From JAGQPD01 sp020426865 (GTDB lineage Bacteria > Planctomycetota > Planctomycetia > Pirellulales > Pirellulaceae), in assembly GCA_041399065.1 (NCBI GenBank), contig JAWKTN010000010.1:248001-312000 (forward strand): a DNA stretch of 64,000 nucleotides, read 5' to 3'. This document shows, one piece after another, positions 17,523-26,236 of the stretch (position 1 is the stretch's first letter; each line of letters opens with the position of its first letter). Made by a program: the position numbers and the translations under genes. Under the pieces are notes generated by a model that did not search any database, was not told the origin of the DNA, and worked only from the letters and a program-made list of their open reading frames with translations.

Positions 17523-18009
17523 GTTCAAGCTCCCCTCCAAAAGAACACAGACCCGCAACTACCAGTCCCAAGTCTGTGTACCACATTCAGTGAGCAACGT
17601 GCAACTAGCTCGGCAATTGCCCGTTCGACGGGAAGATCGCAGCTTGCACACCCGACAACTCGACTTAAATGTAATGCCGGTTTCCTAGTTTCGTGTCGCC
17701 TATACCAACGATTCTTGTTGCCGACGCGGATCTTGGAACCGAAAATCCCTGGCTGTCTATCTTCGTCGAGGCACCTACGATGACGATCAAACGCCGAAAA
17801 CATGGGGCTTGGTTAGCGAATGTGCCGTCCGGAATCGGTCCCTGTTTTCGCGAAGATCAGAATTAGACGCCCTGTGGGCGATATCGACGTATTTGAACAA
17901 ATTGTGCAATCATAATGTTTGCTACCGACGCTGCGCCAGTTATAGTAACGTCTCTTTGAGAATTGGTCGCTGCGATTTCCGGTAAAAGCCATTAAATGAG
18001 GTAGCCAAT
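17523..18009. other. Intergenic gap, no gene seen
   Basis: 487 bases between two divergent exported-protein genes. Short open frames here lack ribosome sites and protein-like sequence. A 14-base string TGCCGACGCGGATC-like segment near 17718 recurs near 19353, which may be a fragment of a dispersed repeat. Promoters for both neighbours must lie here, but I cannot point to convincing ones. Confidence 0.35.
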
Positions 18010-19275
18010 ATGTGTGACACATCGGCGGGTAACCGGCTCTGTCTTCGGCGAGTGTTTGATATCCAGCTAGTTCTGTCAGTCGTACTGCTGTTATCAAACG
18101 CCGTTCTCGGTGCGAGATATGAATTCAAGAAAATCGCCACTCACGATATGGGATTTCCCATCATCAAACAACAATCCCCGACAATCTCCGATGACGGTCA
18201 CGTGCTTTTTCTAGCTGAGTATGACGGTGGCGAGGCCGGAGTGATCAGCAACGGCGAGGAGCTCAATGTCGTAACGTGGTACCCTGACACAGGTGGTTCG
18301 AATAACTACATTTGGGGTCATTTTCTCGGCCACCAACAAGCGAACGGTGCCGGTGAAGTGGTCTTCCTTGGTGGCCCGACCAGGCAATTCCAGAACTTAT
18401 TTCTTTGGACGAAAGGGAACGCTCCGAAGGTGCTCTATTCCAGCCTCGGTGGCGAAGAAACGTTTCTTTTCTATGAACCTCCGGCCATTAACGACCATGG
18501 GGACATTGTGTTCATTGGAAACGGCCTGGGGCTGCCGGAGGCAGTTTTCGTCGGCAGTCGAGAGGGAGCCTATCCTCCGACGGTCCTTGCGTCGACGGGC
18601 GGTCCACTCTACGAGGGCTTTTCGGATTTTTTCGAATCGAGGATAACTGAGGACGGTACGGTGTACGTGCTCGCTGAAAAGGATGGTCTTCGCGGGATCT
18701 ATGAGTTGCCGGAGTCGGGAGTGTCACGAACCATCGCCAGCTCTGGTGATGAATTTGGACTTATCGAGAGTTTTGACATCAACAACAGTCACCAGATCAC
18801 TTTTGGCGCAATTCGTCCCGACGGTTTGAGATCCGTCTACAAGGCCGATGCCAGTGGCACTAGTCTCGTCGTCGCAGAAAATTCAAGAGTCAGGATGCCC
18901 CATTTCCCCGCAATAGACGATAACGGTGAGGTCATCTATCGAGCAACAATCAGCAGTACGCTCGATGCAATTCTAACCGGAACGGGGACCGTCCCGGATA
19001 ATCTAATTGTGAATGAAAATGGTCTATTGTTTGGTGATCGCGTTTTGGAGGTTTTTTCTGGTCAGAATTCTGTTGACTCCCACGGGCAAATCGCCTTCTA
19101 TGCCGTGACATTTGATGAAGACGACAATACGTCGTACGGTGGTATCTACCTTGCAGTTCCGATCCCAGAACCAACATGGATGTGGCAAGGAATTGTTACA
19201 TGCGCGATCGCAACTTTTGCGTATCGAAGCAAACATCGCGGGGTCGGCACAGTCACTCCTGCCAATCGGCCGTAA
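18010..19275 (+). CDS. PEP-CTERM-type surface protein with propeller-like repeats
   Basis: 421 residues; GAGG lies eight bases before the ATG. A basic N-terminus and hydrophobic stretch (FDIQLVLSVVLLLSNAVLG, residues 16-34) act as signal peptide. The body has repeating blades built on an S/N-D-D/H-G core: SPTISDDGHVLFLAEYDGG, PPAINDHGDIVFIGNG, SRITEDGTVYVLAE, FPAIDDNGEVIYRAT, SVDSHGQIAFYAV. This is the DUF7453/choice-anchor propeller pattern seen in planctomycete and verrucomicrobial PEP-CTERM proteins. The tail has PIPEPTWMWQGIVTCAIATF and a basic end (YRSKHRG), a slightly unusual sorting signal. Surface location is likely, ligand unknown. Confidence 0.78.
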   Translation: MCDTSAGNRLCLRRVFDIQLVLSVVLLLSNAVLGARYEFKKIATHDMGFPIIKQQSPTISDDGHVLFLAEYDGGEAGVISNGEELNVVTWYPDTGGSNNYIWGHFLGHQQANGAGEVVFLGGPTRQFQNLFLWTKGNAPKVLYSSLGGEETFLFYEPPAINDHGDIVFIGNGLGLPEAVFVGSREGAYPPTVLASTGGPLYEGFSDFFESRITEDGTVYVLAEKDGLRGIYELPESGVSRTIASSGDEFGLIESFDINNSHQITFGAIRPDGLRSVYKADASGTSLVVAENSRVRMPHFPAIDDNGEVIYRATISSTLDAILTGTGTVPDNLIVNENGLLFGDRVLEVFSGQNSVDSHGQIAFYAVTFDEDDNTSYGGIYLAVPIPEPTWMWQGIVTCAIATFAYRSKHRGVGTVTPANRP

Positions 19276-19411
19276 GAACTGCGAGTTTGCAGGTCATTTC
19301 GCGTAGTTCACCAGTACCGAAAGAACGCAATCCGCGGCGACGCTCGTGCTTGCCGACGCGGATCGCTGTAGGCTGACTGCCAGACGGTATGTTTCCGTGA
19401 ACACGTCAGGA

Positions 19412-19720
19412 TCAATCGCGCGTTCGCAAGAACGTGGCCAGCAATTTCGTTGCGAACTCACATCCGGACGACTCGCAGTCGTCCAGCATGTCTCCCGGGT
19501 CGTGTTCGTCTGCGAAGAAATTGCTTCCGACGTTGCCGCTGAGCTCGAACTTGATCTCGTGTCGTCCGTGGCCGTCGCAGATCTTCGTGACTCCGAGCAG
19601 CAGTTTCGTTGCCTTGGAAATGACATTGGTCGCATCGGCTTATCTTCGCCGGGAAATGAAAATCGTGAATTGGATATCCTCGTATCGCTCTCCCTTGCAC
19701 TGATAGGTTTCCGGTGGTCG
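19412..19720 (-). pseudogene. Decayed gene fragment
   Basis: No usable start codon exists, yet one frame reads as plausible protein: ISKATKLLLGVTKICDGHGR and HEIKFELSGNVGSNFFADEH, ending LATFLRTRD with a stop at 19412-19414. Upstream, after a frame change near 19640, another frame gives TYQCKGERYEDIQFTIFI. Together they suggest a small gene broken by at least one shift and a lost start. I do not recognise the family. A 203-codon frame on the opposite strand covers the same bases and looks like a shadow of it. Confidence 0.35.
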
Positions 19721-19757
19721 CCAATTGGTAGGTTTTGGTTTACCGTGTTGTCGGAAT

Positions 19758-19870
19758 ACGGCTGGGGACAGCCGTGCAACATTACGTTACCCAGCTGTCC
19801 TCAGCTGGTCCGACGGTGCCGTGCCGTGCCGCGTGCAGCAAGTACGGCTGGGGACAGCCGTATAACATTA
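19758..19870. repeat. Two copies of a palindromic repeat (ACGGCTGGGGACAGCCGT)
   Basis: The 18-base palindromic core lies at 19758-19775 and 19844-19861, each followed by an AACATTA-like tail. A further short hairpin (CCAGCTGTCCTCAGCTGG) lies between them. The same core, reversed, is at 34853-34870, and a shorter form at 41572-41586. These are REP-like dispersed elements. Confidence 0.7.
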
Positions 19871-20046
19871 ATACGTCCTGACGCTCGGCTTGGTGAGACG
19901 GCTGCAGATTCTCGTTGCGTCGCGGTGGCAACATTTTCCGTTAGTTTCTCCCAATGAGCTAAAGCTTCCCTTCGATTCCGAAGGGTTCCATTGCTTACGT
20001 CTGGCTGCGGAAGCACCTGCGTTTCGTAGAACTCACGGAGTGTCAT
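19801..20046 (-). pseudogene. Tyrosine recombinase remnant, N-terminal core-binding domain
   Basis: From an ATG at 20046 the frame reads MTLREFYETQVLPQPDV then SNGTLRNRREALAHWEKLTE. This matches the SAM-like core-binding domain that opens many phage-type integrases (TLxEFYE, then SxxTLRxxRxALxHWxKLT). After about residue 45 the sequence degenerates and runs into the palindromic repeat copies at 19758-19870. No catalytic domain (R-HxxR-Y) follows. The fragment marks a former integration site. Confidence rests on one domain's pattern. Confidence 0.45.
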
Positions 20047-20530
20047 TTTCCTGAGCTTCGCGTTTGTATTGTTTCTGCCCTCGTAGACATAACCATGACC
20101 CATTGTGAAGAACAATTTAAAAGTTTTCCCCATGATGATGGGGACGACTTTTGAAAATCATATTTGTCGATCCAACACGCTGGGGCGACACCTCGTCGGA
20201 CGGCGGGGCCCGTGGGATAGGACCCATGACGGGGGGCCGTGTAACGAATTGTGCGGCCCCAGATTCGTGTTCGTGGCCCCATGCGACCAGGAGCCACCTT
20301 TTGACAAATCGCGTTAGCGAGCATTTGGTACAACCTGAAGCGACATGCCGCTTTCTTGGCATTTTGGCCGTCGCCAACCTCGCTGATTGGTCGCGATTCG
20401 ACGCGTCGGTGTCGCCGGTTCGCTCGCCGGCGGTCATCGATCGCCGGAAACTCGGCATTCGAGCAATCGCGATTCGCAGACGGGGCGCTTGTCGGCCGGC
20501 GGTAGGAGTCGCAATGACGGTGAATGGTGC

Positions 20531-20760
20531 TCATCGATCGTCCTCCTGATCGACGAGTTCCTGTGAATCGTGAATTAACGCGATAATTTCATCGCGAAGA
20601 GATTCAGGAAGTTGGGGCCATGCCTTGACGAGAATCGCCAGCTGTTCGTCAGGTGCACCACCTGTTGCACCACCTTTTTGAAAAGTGCGGTTTTGCTCAG
20701 TATTTTCGCCGTCGTTCGAATCCTGTCGGGCGTACTGGACTTACGATGATTGCCGGTCGT
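20531..20760 (-). pseudogene. Integrase C-terminal tail with tRNA-like att core
   Basis: The open frame gives RQDSNDGENTEQNRTFQKGG then DEQLAILVKAWPQLPESLRD and ends at 20531-20533. The segment AWPQLPESLRDEIIAL resembles the tail found, to my recollection, on planctomycete tyrosine recombinases. The RQDSN portion is encoded opposite GTTCGAATCC (20714-20723), the consensus T-loop of a tRNA, as happens when an integrase gene ends across its tRNA attachment core. The T-stem does not pair and no complete tRNA is present. Nothing upstream encodes the catalytic domain, so only the tail is left. Confidence 0.4.
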
Positions 20761-20952
20761 CGTGTTACACTTCCTGATACACAACGTCGGCTAACGTCAT
20801 TCACAACGTCTTCACCACAAGGCCCGAAGTGAGCTGCAACCACGCTTCGGGCTTCTAGTCAAACCCTGCGGTCTGCTGAGCTGGTTTTCCCCATCAGTTT
20901 TGACCGGAGGGTTTTTCTATGCCCAGACAACCAAAGCCATTTGGCCTGCTGA

Positions 20953-21012
20953 CCCGTGTTGGCCATCGCTGGGCCGAGTGATAACGCTGGGGACACGGCT
21001 GGAGCTATGTGG
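20953..21012 (+). repeat. Dispersed ~60-bp repeat (GGACACGGCTGGAGCTATGTGG type)
   Basis: The stretch beginning CCGTGTTGGCCATCGC and ending CTGGAGCTATGTGG matches, in reverse orientation, two tandem copies at 46544-46605 and 46671-46735, and a short piece near 46888-46908. Here it sits just beyond the 3' end of the DUF1501 gene. The intervening region 20785-20952 has only an 8-bp hairpin (20822-20852) and no gene. Confidence 0.7.
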
Positions 21013-22459
21013 TGATGGTCGAGGGGTCCGATAGTGCCTTCGTCACCACGTGTCGCTCTTCCACGCCGGTCAGTCGTTGATCGAGGCTCAAGTGCCGATA
21101 GCTCAGGCGAGTATGATCGAGCCCCATGAGATGCAAAATCGTGGCATGCAGGTCGCTCACGTGGCAGCGTTCTTCTACTGCCTTGAATCCTAGATCGTCG
21201 GTTGCGCCGATCACCTGGCCACCCTTGACACCAGCACCGGCTAGCCACATCGAAAAACCGTGCCAATCGTGATCACGACCCGGCTTGCCAACTCCTTCAC
21301 TCGTGGGAGTTCGACCAAATTCACCACCCCACACAAGTAGCGTCTCGTCCCACAATCCAACGCGCTTTAAGTCCGTGATCAACGCGCCGATCGGCTTATC
21401 GGTTTCCGCGGCGTGCGTCTTGTGGTTCGTGATGCAATCCGTGTGACCATCCCACGTATTTTCGATATGTCCACCCCCCGAATAAAGCTGGATATACCGC
21501 ACACCGCGCTCGATCAGCCGCCGAGTGATGAGGCATTTTCGTCCGAAATCAGCCGTTATGGGTTCGTCAATCCCATACATGACGCGTGTCGATGCGGTTT
21601 CATCGGAGAGGTCGACGACTTCGGCAGCTTCCGTTTGCATGCGGAATGCGAGTTCATACGATTCAATTCTCGCTGCCAATTCAGTGTCTTCCGGACGCAG
21701 CTTGAAATGCTCGTCGTTCAAAGCCTTCAATAGATCAAGACTGCGGCGCTGGGTTCGCTCGGTTGTTCCCTGGGGTGTCGCGAGGTCAAGCAGCGGCGAA
21801 CCAACACTGCGGAACAGTGTTCCCTGATAAGCGGCCGGCATGTAGCCAGCCGACCAGTTCGACGCACTTCCAATCGGACCTCCGCGGGGATCGGTCATCA
21901 CCACAAAACTTGGCAGGTTCTCGTTCGACGTCCCCAGGCCGTAACTGAGCCACGCACCGACGCTGGGTCGACCAATGAAAATGCTGCCGGTATTCATTTG
22001 CAGGCAGCCCGAAGCATGTGCCGCCGTATCGGCGTGCATCGATCGAATCACGCACAAATCGTCCGCATGCTGCGCAGTGTTCGGAAAGAGACTGCTGATC
22101 TCCAAACCGCTTTTCCCATGACGCGTAAACTCAAACGGCGACTTCATCAAATGGCCGATCGGTCGCCCGTTCGAACCGACTTTGGCGTCCCCCGTGTATG
22201 GTTCGCCATCATGCCTGGCAAGAGCCGGTTTTGGATCGAACGTATCGACCTGACTCGGACCACCATTCATGAACAAGAAGACGCAGTGCTTTGCTTTGGC
22301 AGGGAAATGAGCGGGCCTCGCAGCCAGCGGCGATGTTGTTGTCTCGGCTGCATTCAACAAATCGATCAGTGCAAGTCCCGCAAACCCGCCCCCTACCTGC
22401 CAGAGGAACTCGCGTCGAGTCTGCCCGCAAGGCGTGCGATTGGGTACGAAACGGAACAT
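21005..22459 (-). CDS. DUF1501 family protein (planctomycete sulfatase-like fold)
   Basis: I chose the ATG at 22459 because GGAG lies eight bases before it; an in-frame GTG at 22468 would sit directly on that site. 484 residues. The N-terminus has a Tat-type signal (CGQTRREFLWQVGGGFAGLA), then the family blocks FLFMNGGPSQVDTFDPKP, TDPRGGPIGSASNW, YSGGGHIENTWDGH, VWGGEFGRTPTSE and RDHDWHGFSMWLAGAGV. DUF1501 proteins are exported, are expanded in planctomycetes, and pair with a cytochrome-like DUF1549/1553 partner; their biochemical role is not established. Here the partner is directly upstream with overlapping stop and start. Confidence 0.9.
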   Translation of the reverse strand: MFRFVPNRTPCGQTRREFLWQVGGGFAGLALIDLLNAAETTTSPLAARPAHFPAKAKHCVFLFMNGGPSQVDTFDPKPALARHDGEPYTGDAKVGSNGRPIGHLMKSPFEFTRHGKSGLEISSLFPNTAQHADDLCVIRSMHADTAAHASGCLQMNTGSIFIGRPSVGAWLSYGLGTSNENLPSFVVMTDPRGGPIGSASNWSAGYMPAAYQGTLFRSVGSPLLDLATPQGTTERTQRRSLDLLKALNDEHFKLRPEDTELAARIESYELAFRMQTEAAEVVDLSDETASTRVMYGIDEPITADFGRKCLITRRLIERGVRYIQLYSGGGHIENTWDGHTDCITNHKTHAAETDKPIGALITDLKRVGLWDETLLVWGGEFGRTPTSEGVGKPGRDHDWHGFSMWLAGAGVKGGQVIGATDDLGFKAVEERCHVSDLHATILHLMGLDHTRLSYRHLSLDQRLTGVEERHVVTKALSDPSTITT

Positions 22460-22464
22460 GTCAA

Positions 22465-24507
22465 TCACTCCGGATATACGAACTCATTGAGGTTCATGAT
22501 CACGCGGCACACCTCTTCGAGCGATTCGTCGTTCAGAAAAGCTTCCATCTTCGCTTGTTCGACGGCGGTTGGCTCACGGCACAGCGCCAAACGCCACGCG
22601 CGTCGAATTTGTTGCTCGGTGTCGTCACCCGCCTCATTGCGCAGCCTTTGAGCGAAAGCATGCGACTGCTGCTGCGTGAACTCGCTATTAAACAGCGTCA
22701 GTGCTTGAGGGGCGACGGTAGTAACCTGCCGCTGAGGACAACTGCACACGGTATCGGCCATGTCGAGCGTTTCGAACATCGGCACGATCAGTCCGCGTTT
22801 GGCGAATACATACACGCTCCGGCGCGAAGTCTCCGATTCGGCGGATGCTTTCCAGACACTTTCTTTGTCGGTATTCGCTTCGATCGCGGCCAACGGTATC
22901 GCGGGACGGAAGGCAGGACCGAAACGCTTGGAGTTCAACCGACCACTGACGGCCAGCATCGAGTCGCGAATCGCTTCCACTTCCAATCTTCGATAGCGGA
23001 TCGGCGAATCGGCTGTTTTCCGCGACTGCCACGCACGACTCGTGAGGATCAATCGATGCAATTCCTTAAGCGACCATTGTGCGTCATGCATGAACCAGTG
23101 TGCCAGAAAGTCATGCAGTTCCGGGTGAGCCGATTTCGCCCCCATCAACCCAAAGTCGTTGGCGGTTGATACCAGACCCTCACCGAAATGCTGCTGCCAG
23201 ACGCGATTCACAATCACGCGGGCCGTGAGCGGATTTCGCTCGTCCGCAATCCAGCGGGCCAAACCCAAGCGACGACCTGTTGTGCCTTTTTCCGTGACCG
23301 GAAACTCAGGTTGTTGCTCGACCAGGATCGCCGGCACAGCCGGCTCCACACGCTCGCCAGGACGCGTCGCGGACCCCCGCAACATGATGTGCGTCGCGGG
23401 AGCGTCTGCCGACAATTCCTGCCACGCATAGACGTTGGTGCCTTCGATCGTTCGCGTTAGCTCGGTGCGTCCCTCACGCGGCCGTGTCAATGGATTGAAG
23501 ATTGCCACAAGGCTGTAGTAATCGTGCATGCTGAGCGGTTCGAATTTGTGGTCATGGCAGCGAGCGCACCCGATCGTTAACCCAAGAAATGCTTGCACGG
23601 TGTTGCTTACGATATCGTCCAACTGATCATAGCGGTCCGTGGGCGGGTCCGCCGGTTCGTCATCCCAGTGTCCCAGTCGCAGGAAGCCGGTGGCGATGTG
23701 CGATTCGACCGACGCATCGGGCAATTCGTCACCCGCGATCTGTTCGATTACAAAGCGGTCGAATGGCTTGTCATTGTTCAAGGCCTCAATGACATAATCA
23801 CGGTAGCGCCAGACGAAAGGTTTTTCGGCGTCTCGCTCATAGCCATTCGTATCGGCATAACGTGCAACGTCGAGCCAATGACGTCCCCATCGCTCCCCGT
23901 ATTCCGGCCGGCCAAGCAGATCGTTAATCACAACGTCGAGATTGCCATGCTTGCAGAAATCGTCTTGTTCCGAAATCGTCGGCGGCAAGCCGATGAGGTC
24001 AAGATAAGTCCTTCTCAAGAGAACTTCCGCCAGGGCTCGCGATGGAACTGGGCGATCACCAAAGAGAAACGCATCGATCGGATGCTGGTGATGACTGTGT
24101 GGAATCGGCGGACGTTGCACCGGCTGAAACGACCAGTGTTCCGCGGGTGACTTGGCGATGCTCTCGCCTTGTGGGAACGACGCGCCAGTCGCGATCCAGC
24201 TTCGTAGGGCGGTGATCTGATCCTCCGTTAACGGCGGCCCTTCCGGTGGCATCCGTTGTGATTCGTCATCCGACGACACGCGACGGAGTAGTTCACCGTG
24301 GAGCTCACGCGGAATTAGCTTCCCGGCATCCAATCGCAACTCGGCCTCCTGCTTCAACGCTCCATGACACGACACACAACGCGCACGCAGCATCGGCTTG
24401 ATCGCGGAGTCGTAATCGATGGAATCAGCGACCAGTCGGGACGCCGCGAAGAAAAAAATAGCGGTACTGACGAGGAACGATCCATGTCGATCGGAATTCG
24501 TAATCAA
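22465..24507 (-). CDS. PSCyt1/DUF1549/DUF1553 planctomycete cytochrome-like protein
   Basis: 680 residues from a TTG start (24507) with GGAGG eight bases upstream. After a signal peptide comes a PSCyt1 c-type heme motif (ARCVSCHG: C44, C47, H48). DUF1549 follows (LRRTYLDLIGLPP, GERWGRHWLDVARYADTNGY, VIEQIAGDELP), with a second heme-type site GCARCHDHKFEP, then DUF1553 (RRLGLARWIADERNPLTARV, RVWQQHFGEGLV, SRRSVYVFAKRG). It is shorter than many relatives because the spacer between DUF1549 and DUF1553 is minimal. It is exported, probably periplasmic, and forms an operon with the DUF1501 gene. Function of the pair is unknown; a role in polysaccharide or redox metabolism has been proposed on context alone. 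Confidence 0.9.
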   Translation of the reverse strand: MITNSDRHGSFLVSTAIFFFAASRLVADSIDYDSAIKPMLRARCVSCHGALKQEAELRLDAGKLIPRELHGELLRRVSSDDESQRMPPEGPPLTEDQITALRSWIATGASFPQGESIAKSPAEHWSFQPVQRPPIPHSHHQHPIDAFLFGDRPVPSRALAEVLLRRTYLDLIGLPPTISEQDDFCKHGNLDVVINDLLGRPEYGERWGRHWLDVARYADTNGYERDAEKPFVWRYRDYVIEALNNDKPFDRFVIEQIAGDELPDASVESHIATGFLRLGHWDDEPADPPTDRYDQLDDIVSNTVQAFLGLTIGCARCHDHKFEPLSMHDYYSLVAIFNPLTRPREGRTELTRTIEGTNVYAWQELSADAPATHIMLRGSATRPGERVEPAVPAILVEQQPEFPVTEKGTTGRRLGLARWIADERNPLTARVIVNRVWQQHFGEGLVSTANDFGLMGAKSAHPELHDFLAHWFMHDAQWSLKELHRLILTSRAWQSRKTADSPIRYRRLEVEAIRDSMLAVSGRLNSKRFGPAFRPAIPLAAIEANTDKESVWKASAESETSRRSVYVFAKRGLIVPMFETLDMADTVCSCPQRQVTTVAPQALTLFNSEFTQQQSHAFAQRLRNEAGDDTEQQIRRAWRLALCREPTAVEQAKMEAFLNDESLEEVCRVIMNLNEFVYPE

Positions 24508-24633
24508 GGTCCGTTCCTCCCGCAGGCCTCACCATAGAATAATCGGGATATCGCTCGTCGAGACACTTGTTCGTGGCAAGTATACCATCGCAACCAAGTC
24601 CCATCGACATAGAGATAGCATCGACCCCGATTT

Positions 24634-24743
24634 GGCGGCGCCTCGTATGTATCGTGTCGGCTGGACGCCGGCTGGCACGACTTGGCGCTGAAGAGCTACG
24701 TGAGTCGCTACTATGTCAAGTCAAATCTGCTGAAAAGCATTGG
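24634..24743 (+). repeat. 110-bp direct repeat, left copy
   Basis: The segment from GGCGGCGCCTCGTATGTATC to GCATTGG recurs with about 95% identity at 25804-25913. It has internal dyads (CGTGTC...CACG). The two copies bracket the small ORF/HNH pair. The rest of the gap 24508-24977 holds no gene I can support. Confidence 0.8.
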
Positions 24744-24977
24744 ATACAAAATACTTTACGGGCAAGGAAAACTGGTCGCCTAAGAAGACGTTGGCATGCG
24801 GTATGTTGATCTCGTGCGGTATGCGTGGCACTGGGGTTAGATATGTATTAATTGGTACAATGGGTGAATCGGTATGAGCGCCGAACGAGCATATTCGTAG
24901 AGTTTTGAATCGAGCAAAAGCGGCGTGCGGTTCTGCAGCTTAGCGAGGGCTCGAAGACATTAAAGGTCAGATCCACC

Positions 24978-25229
24978 ATGTCAACAGCTGAAACCGCATC
25001 GAAAGTTTTCGAAGAGATCGCTCAACTTTTCGGGTCTGGTCCGACCGATGATCAGATTTTGAATTTCCGGCCATCGGCTCAAGTTGTGCAGCGAGCGTCA
25101 CAACTTCTGCAATTGAATCGCGCCGGCCAAATGGATGATGATCTAAAGCACGAGCTGGATCAATACGAGCAAGCTGAACTGTTAATGCGTATGGTGAAGG
25201 CCCAGATACACGCGCGGCGGGGAAGCTAG
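24978..25229 (+). CDS. Small helical protein paired with an HNH nuclease
   Basis: 83 residues (MSTAETASKVFEEIAQLFGS), acidic and predicted all-helical, ending HARRGS. It contains DDQILNFRPSAQVVQRASQL and a charged stretch KHELDQYEQAEL. No family recognised by name; I recall similar short genes beside HNH genes in cyanobacteria and planctomycetes. It lies six bases before the HNH gene and both are inside a pair of direct repeats. A toxin-antitoxin-like arrangement is possible, with this protein as the partner that controls the nuclease, but there is no direct evidence. Confidence 0.65.
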   Translation: MSTAETASKVFEEIAQLFGSGPTDDQILNFRPSAQVVQRASQLLQLNRAGQMDDDLKHELDQYEQAELLMRMVKAQIHARRGS

Positions 25230-25235
25230 GAACGG

Positions 25236-25652
25236 ATGAGCGAATATATTCCTGCAGAACTACGCCGTCTGATTCGCGAACGAGCTGGCTTCCGATGTGA
25301 ATACTGCATGCTACACGAGGACGATGCCTTTCTTCCACATGAGCCGGACCACATCATCGCCGTAAAGCATCGTGGGCAAACGACAGAGAAGAATCTGGCT
25401 TGGACGTGTTTCGTTTGCAACCGTTCAAAAAGCAGTGATCTAGCGTCGGTAGACGAGTCGACAGGCGAGATCGTCAGGCTATTTCATCCTCGATCAGATT
25501 CATGGGACGAACATTTTGAACTGATGAAAGATGGTTCCATATTGGCCAGGACTGCTATAGCGAGAGTTACCATCGCTTTACTCAAGTTGAACCGCCCTGA
25601 GCTGTTGGCAATTAGAATTCTGCTTGCGAAATCGAATCGGAAGCCCAGATAG
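25236..25652 (+). CDS. HNH endonuclease family protein
   Basis: 138 residues; AGGAACGG precedes the ATG. The zinc and catalytic pattern is complete: RAGFRCEYCMLHEDD (CxxC), PHEPDHIIAVKHRGQTTEKN with the catalytic DH, the Asn in EKNLAWTCFVCNRSKSSDL, and the second CxxC. The C-terminal half (DEHFELMKDGSILARTAIAR) is a helical extension often seen in the stand-alone HNH family. It should cut DNA with a divalent metal. It is translated right after the 83-residue gene and is followed by the second direct repeat. Not part of an obvious restriction system: no methyltransferase is near. Confidence 0.85.
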   Translation: MSEYIPAELRRLIRERAGFRCEYCMLHEDDAFLPHEPDHIIAVKHRGQTTEKNLAWTCFVCNRSKSSDLASVDESTGEIVRLFHPRSDSWDEHFELMKDGSILARTAIARVTIALLKLNRPELLAIRILLAKSNRKPR

Positions 25653-25803
25653 TCCGGTTTTCGACCGTACTTTTCGAATTCGTGTCGTCGATGAAGTCTA
25701 AGATAGGGAAGACGCAGCAGTGATGGTTGAGTGGCATCGGACGATTCTACGACACTTTCAGTCACAAAGGACCGGCGGCACCCCGACAAAGTCGCCGTAG
25801 TAG

Positions 25804-25913
25804 GGCGGCGCTTCGTATGTATCGTGTCGGCTGGACGACGGCTGACACGACTTGGCGCTGAAGAGCTACGTGAGTCGCTACTATGTAAGTCAAATCTGCC
25901 GAAAAAGCACTGG
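25804..25913 (+). repeat. 110-bp direct repeat, right copy
   Basis: Same sequence and orientation as 24634-24743, differing at about six positions and one single-base gap (ATGTCAAG versus ATGTAAG). It ends where the nucleotidyltransferase-like remnant's stop lies. The remainder of 25653-25803 has no gene. Confidence 0.8.
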
Positions 25914-26222
25914 CTAGCCGTCAGGGTCATCGAGCAGTTCCTGCAAACGCGTTCGCAGTGCGGGGGATAGGCGATCAAGCCAGTGATCGGTGATCAAGCC
26001 GATGGATATCATATCACGAAGATGGACGCGATCCTTGTCGCGAAACGACGTCAACTTCATGACGACCAATCGCTCGAACGGGAAAGTCCGCGCGTCGCCA
26101 GTATATTTGATTTCGATCATCGGAAGGCTCCCGGAGATAGGTATACCATAGGTAACCGAACGCAACGAATTCTCGACATCGGATACCTTGAACCTCGAGG
26201 CATCCGATTCACCGGACAGCAC
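25914..26222 (-). pseudogene. Remnant of a nucleotidyltransferase-like protein, C-terminal part
   Basis: Reading is open for 102 codons from a GTG. The C-terminal half, FERLVVMKLTSFRDKDRVHL then RDMISIGLITDHWLDRL and RTRLQELLDDPDG, resembles the end of planctomycete AbiEii-like or DUF6036-type nucleotidyltransferase proteins. The fold's N-terminal active site (GSxxxxxD) is missing, and the frame begins exactly where the PhyH gene ends. No ribosome site is obvious. It is probably a truncated relic, though a short real protein cannot be excluded. Confidence 0.4.
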
Positions 26223-26236
26223 GCGGCGTGCTGCCT

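Noticed and set aside
19346..19957. 203-codon plus-strand frame
   Set aside because: It overlaps the protein-like minus-strand fragment and includes the palindromic repeat copies; no ribosome site.
20714..20723. Functional tRNA gene
   Set aside because: Only the T-loop consensus is present; the T-stem does not pair and no acceptor or anticodon arms can be drawn.
20822..20852. 8-bp hairpin as a terminator for the DUF1501 operon
   Set aside because: It lies ~150 bases past the stop, has no T-run in either direction and a long loop.
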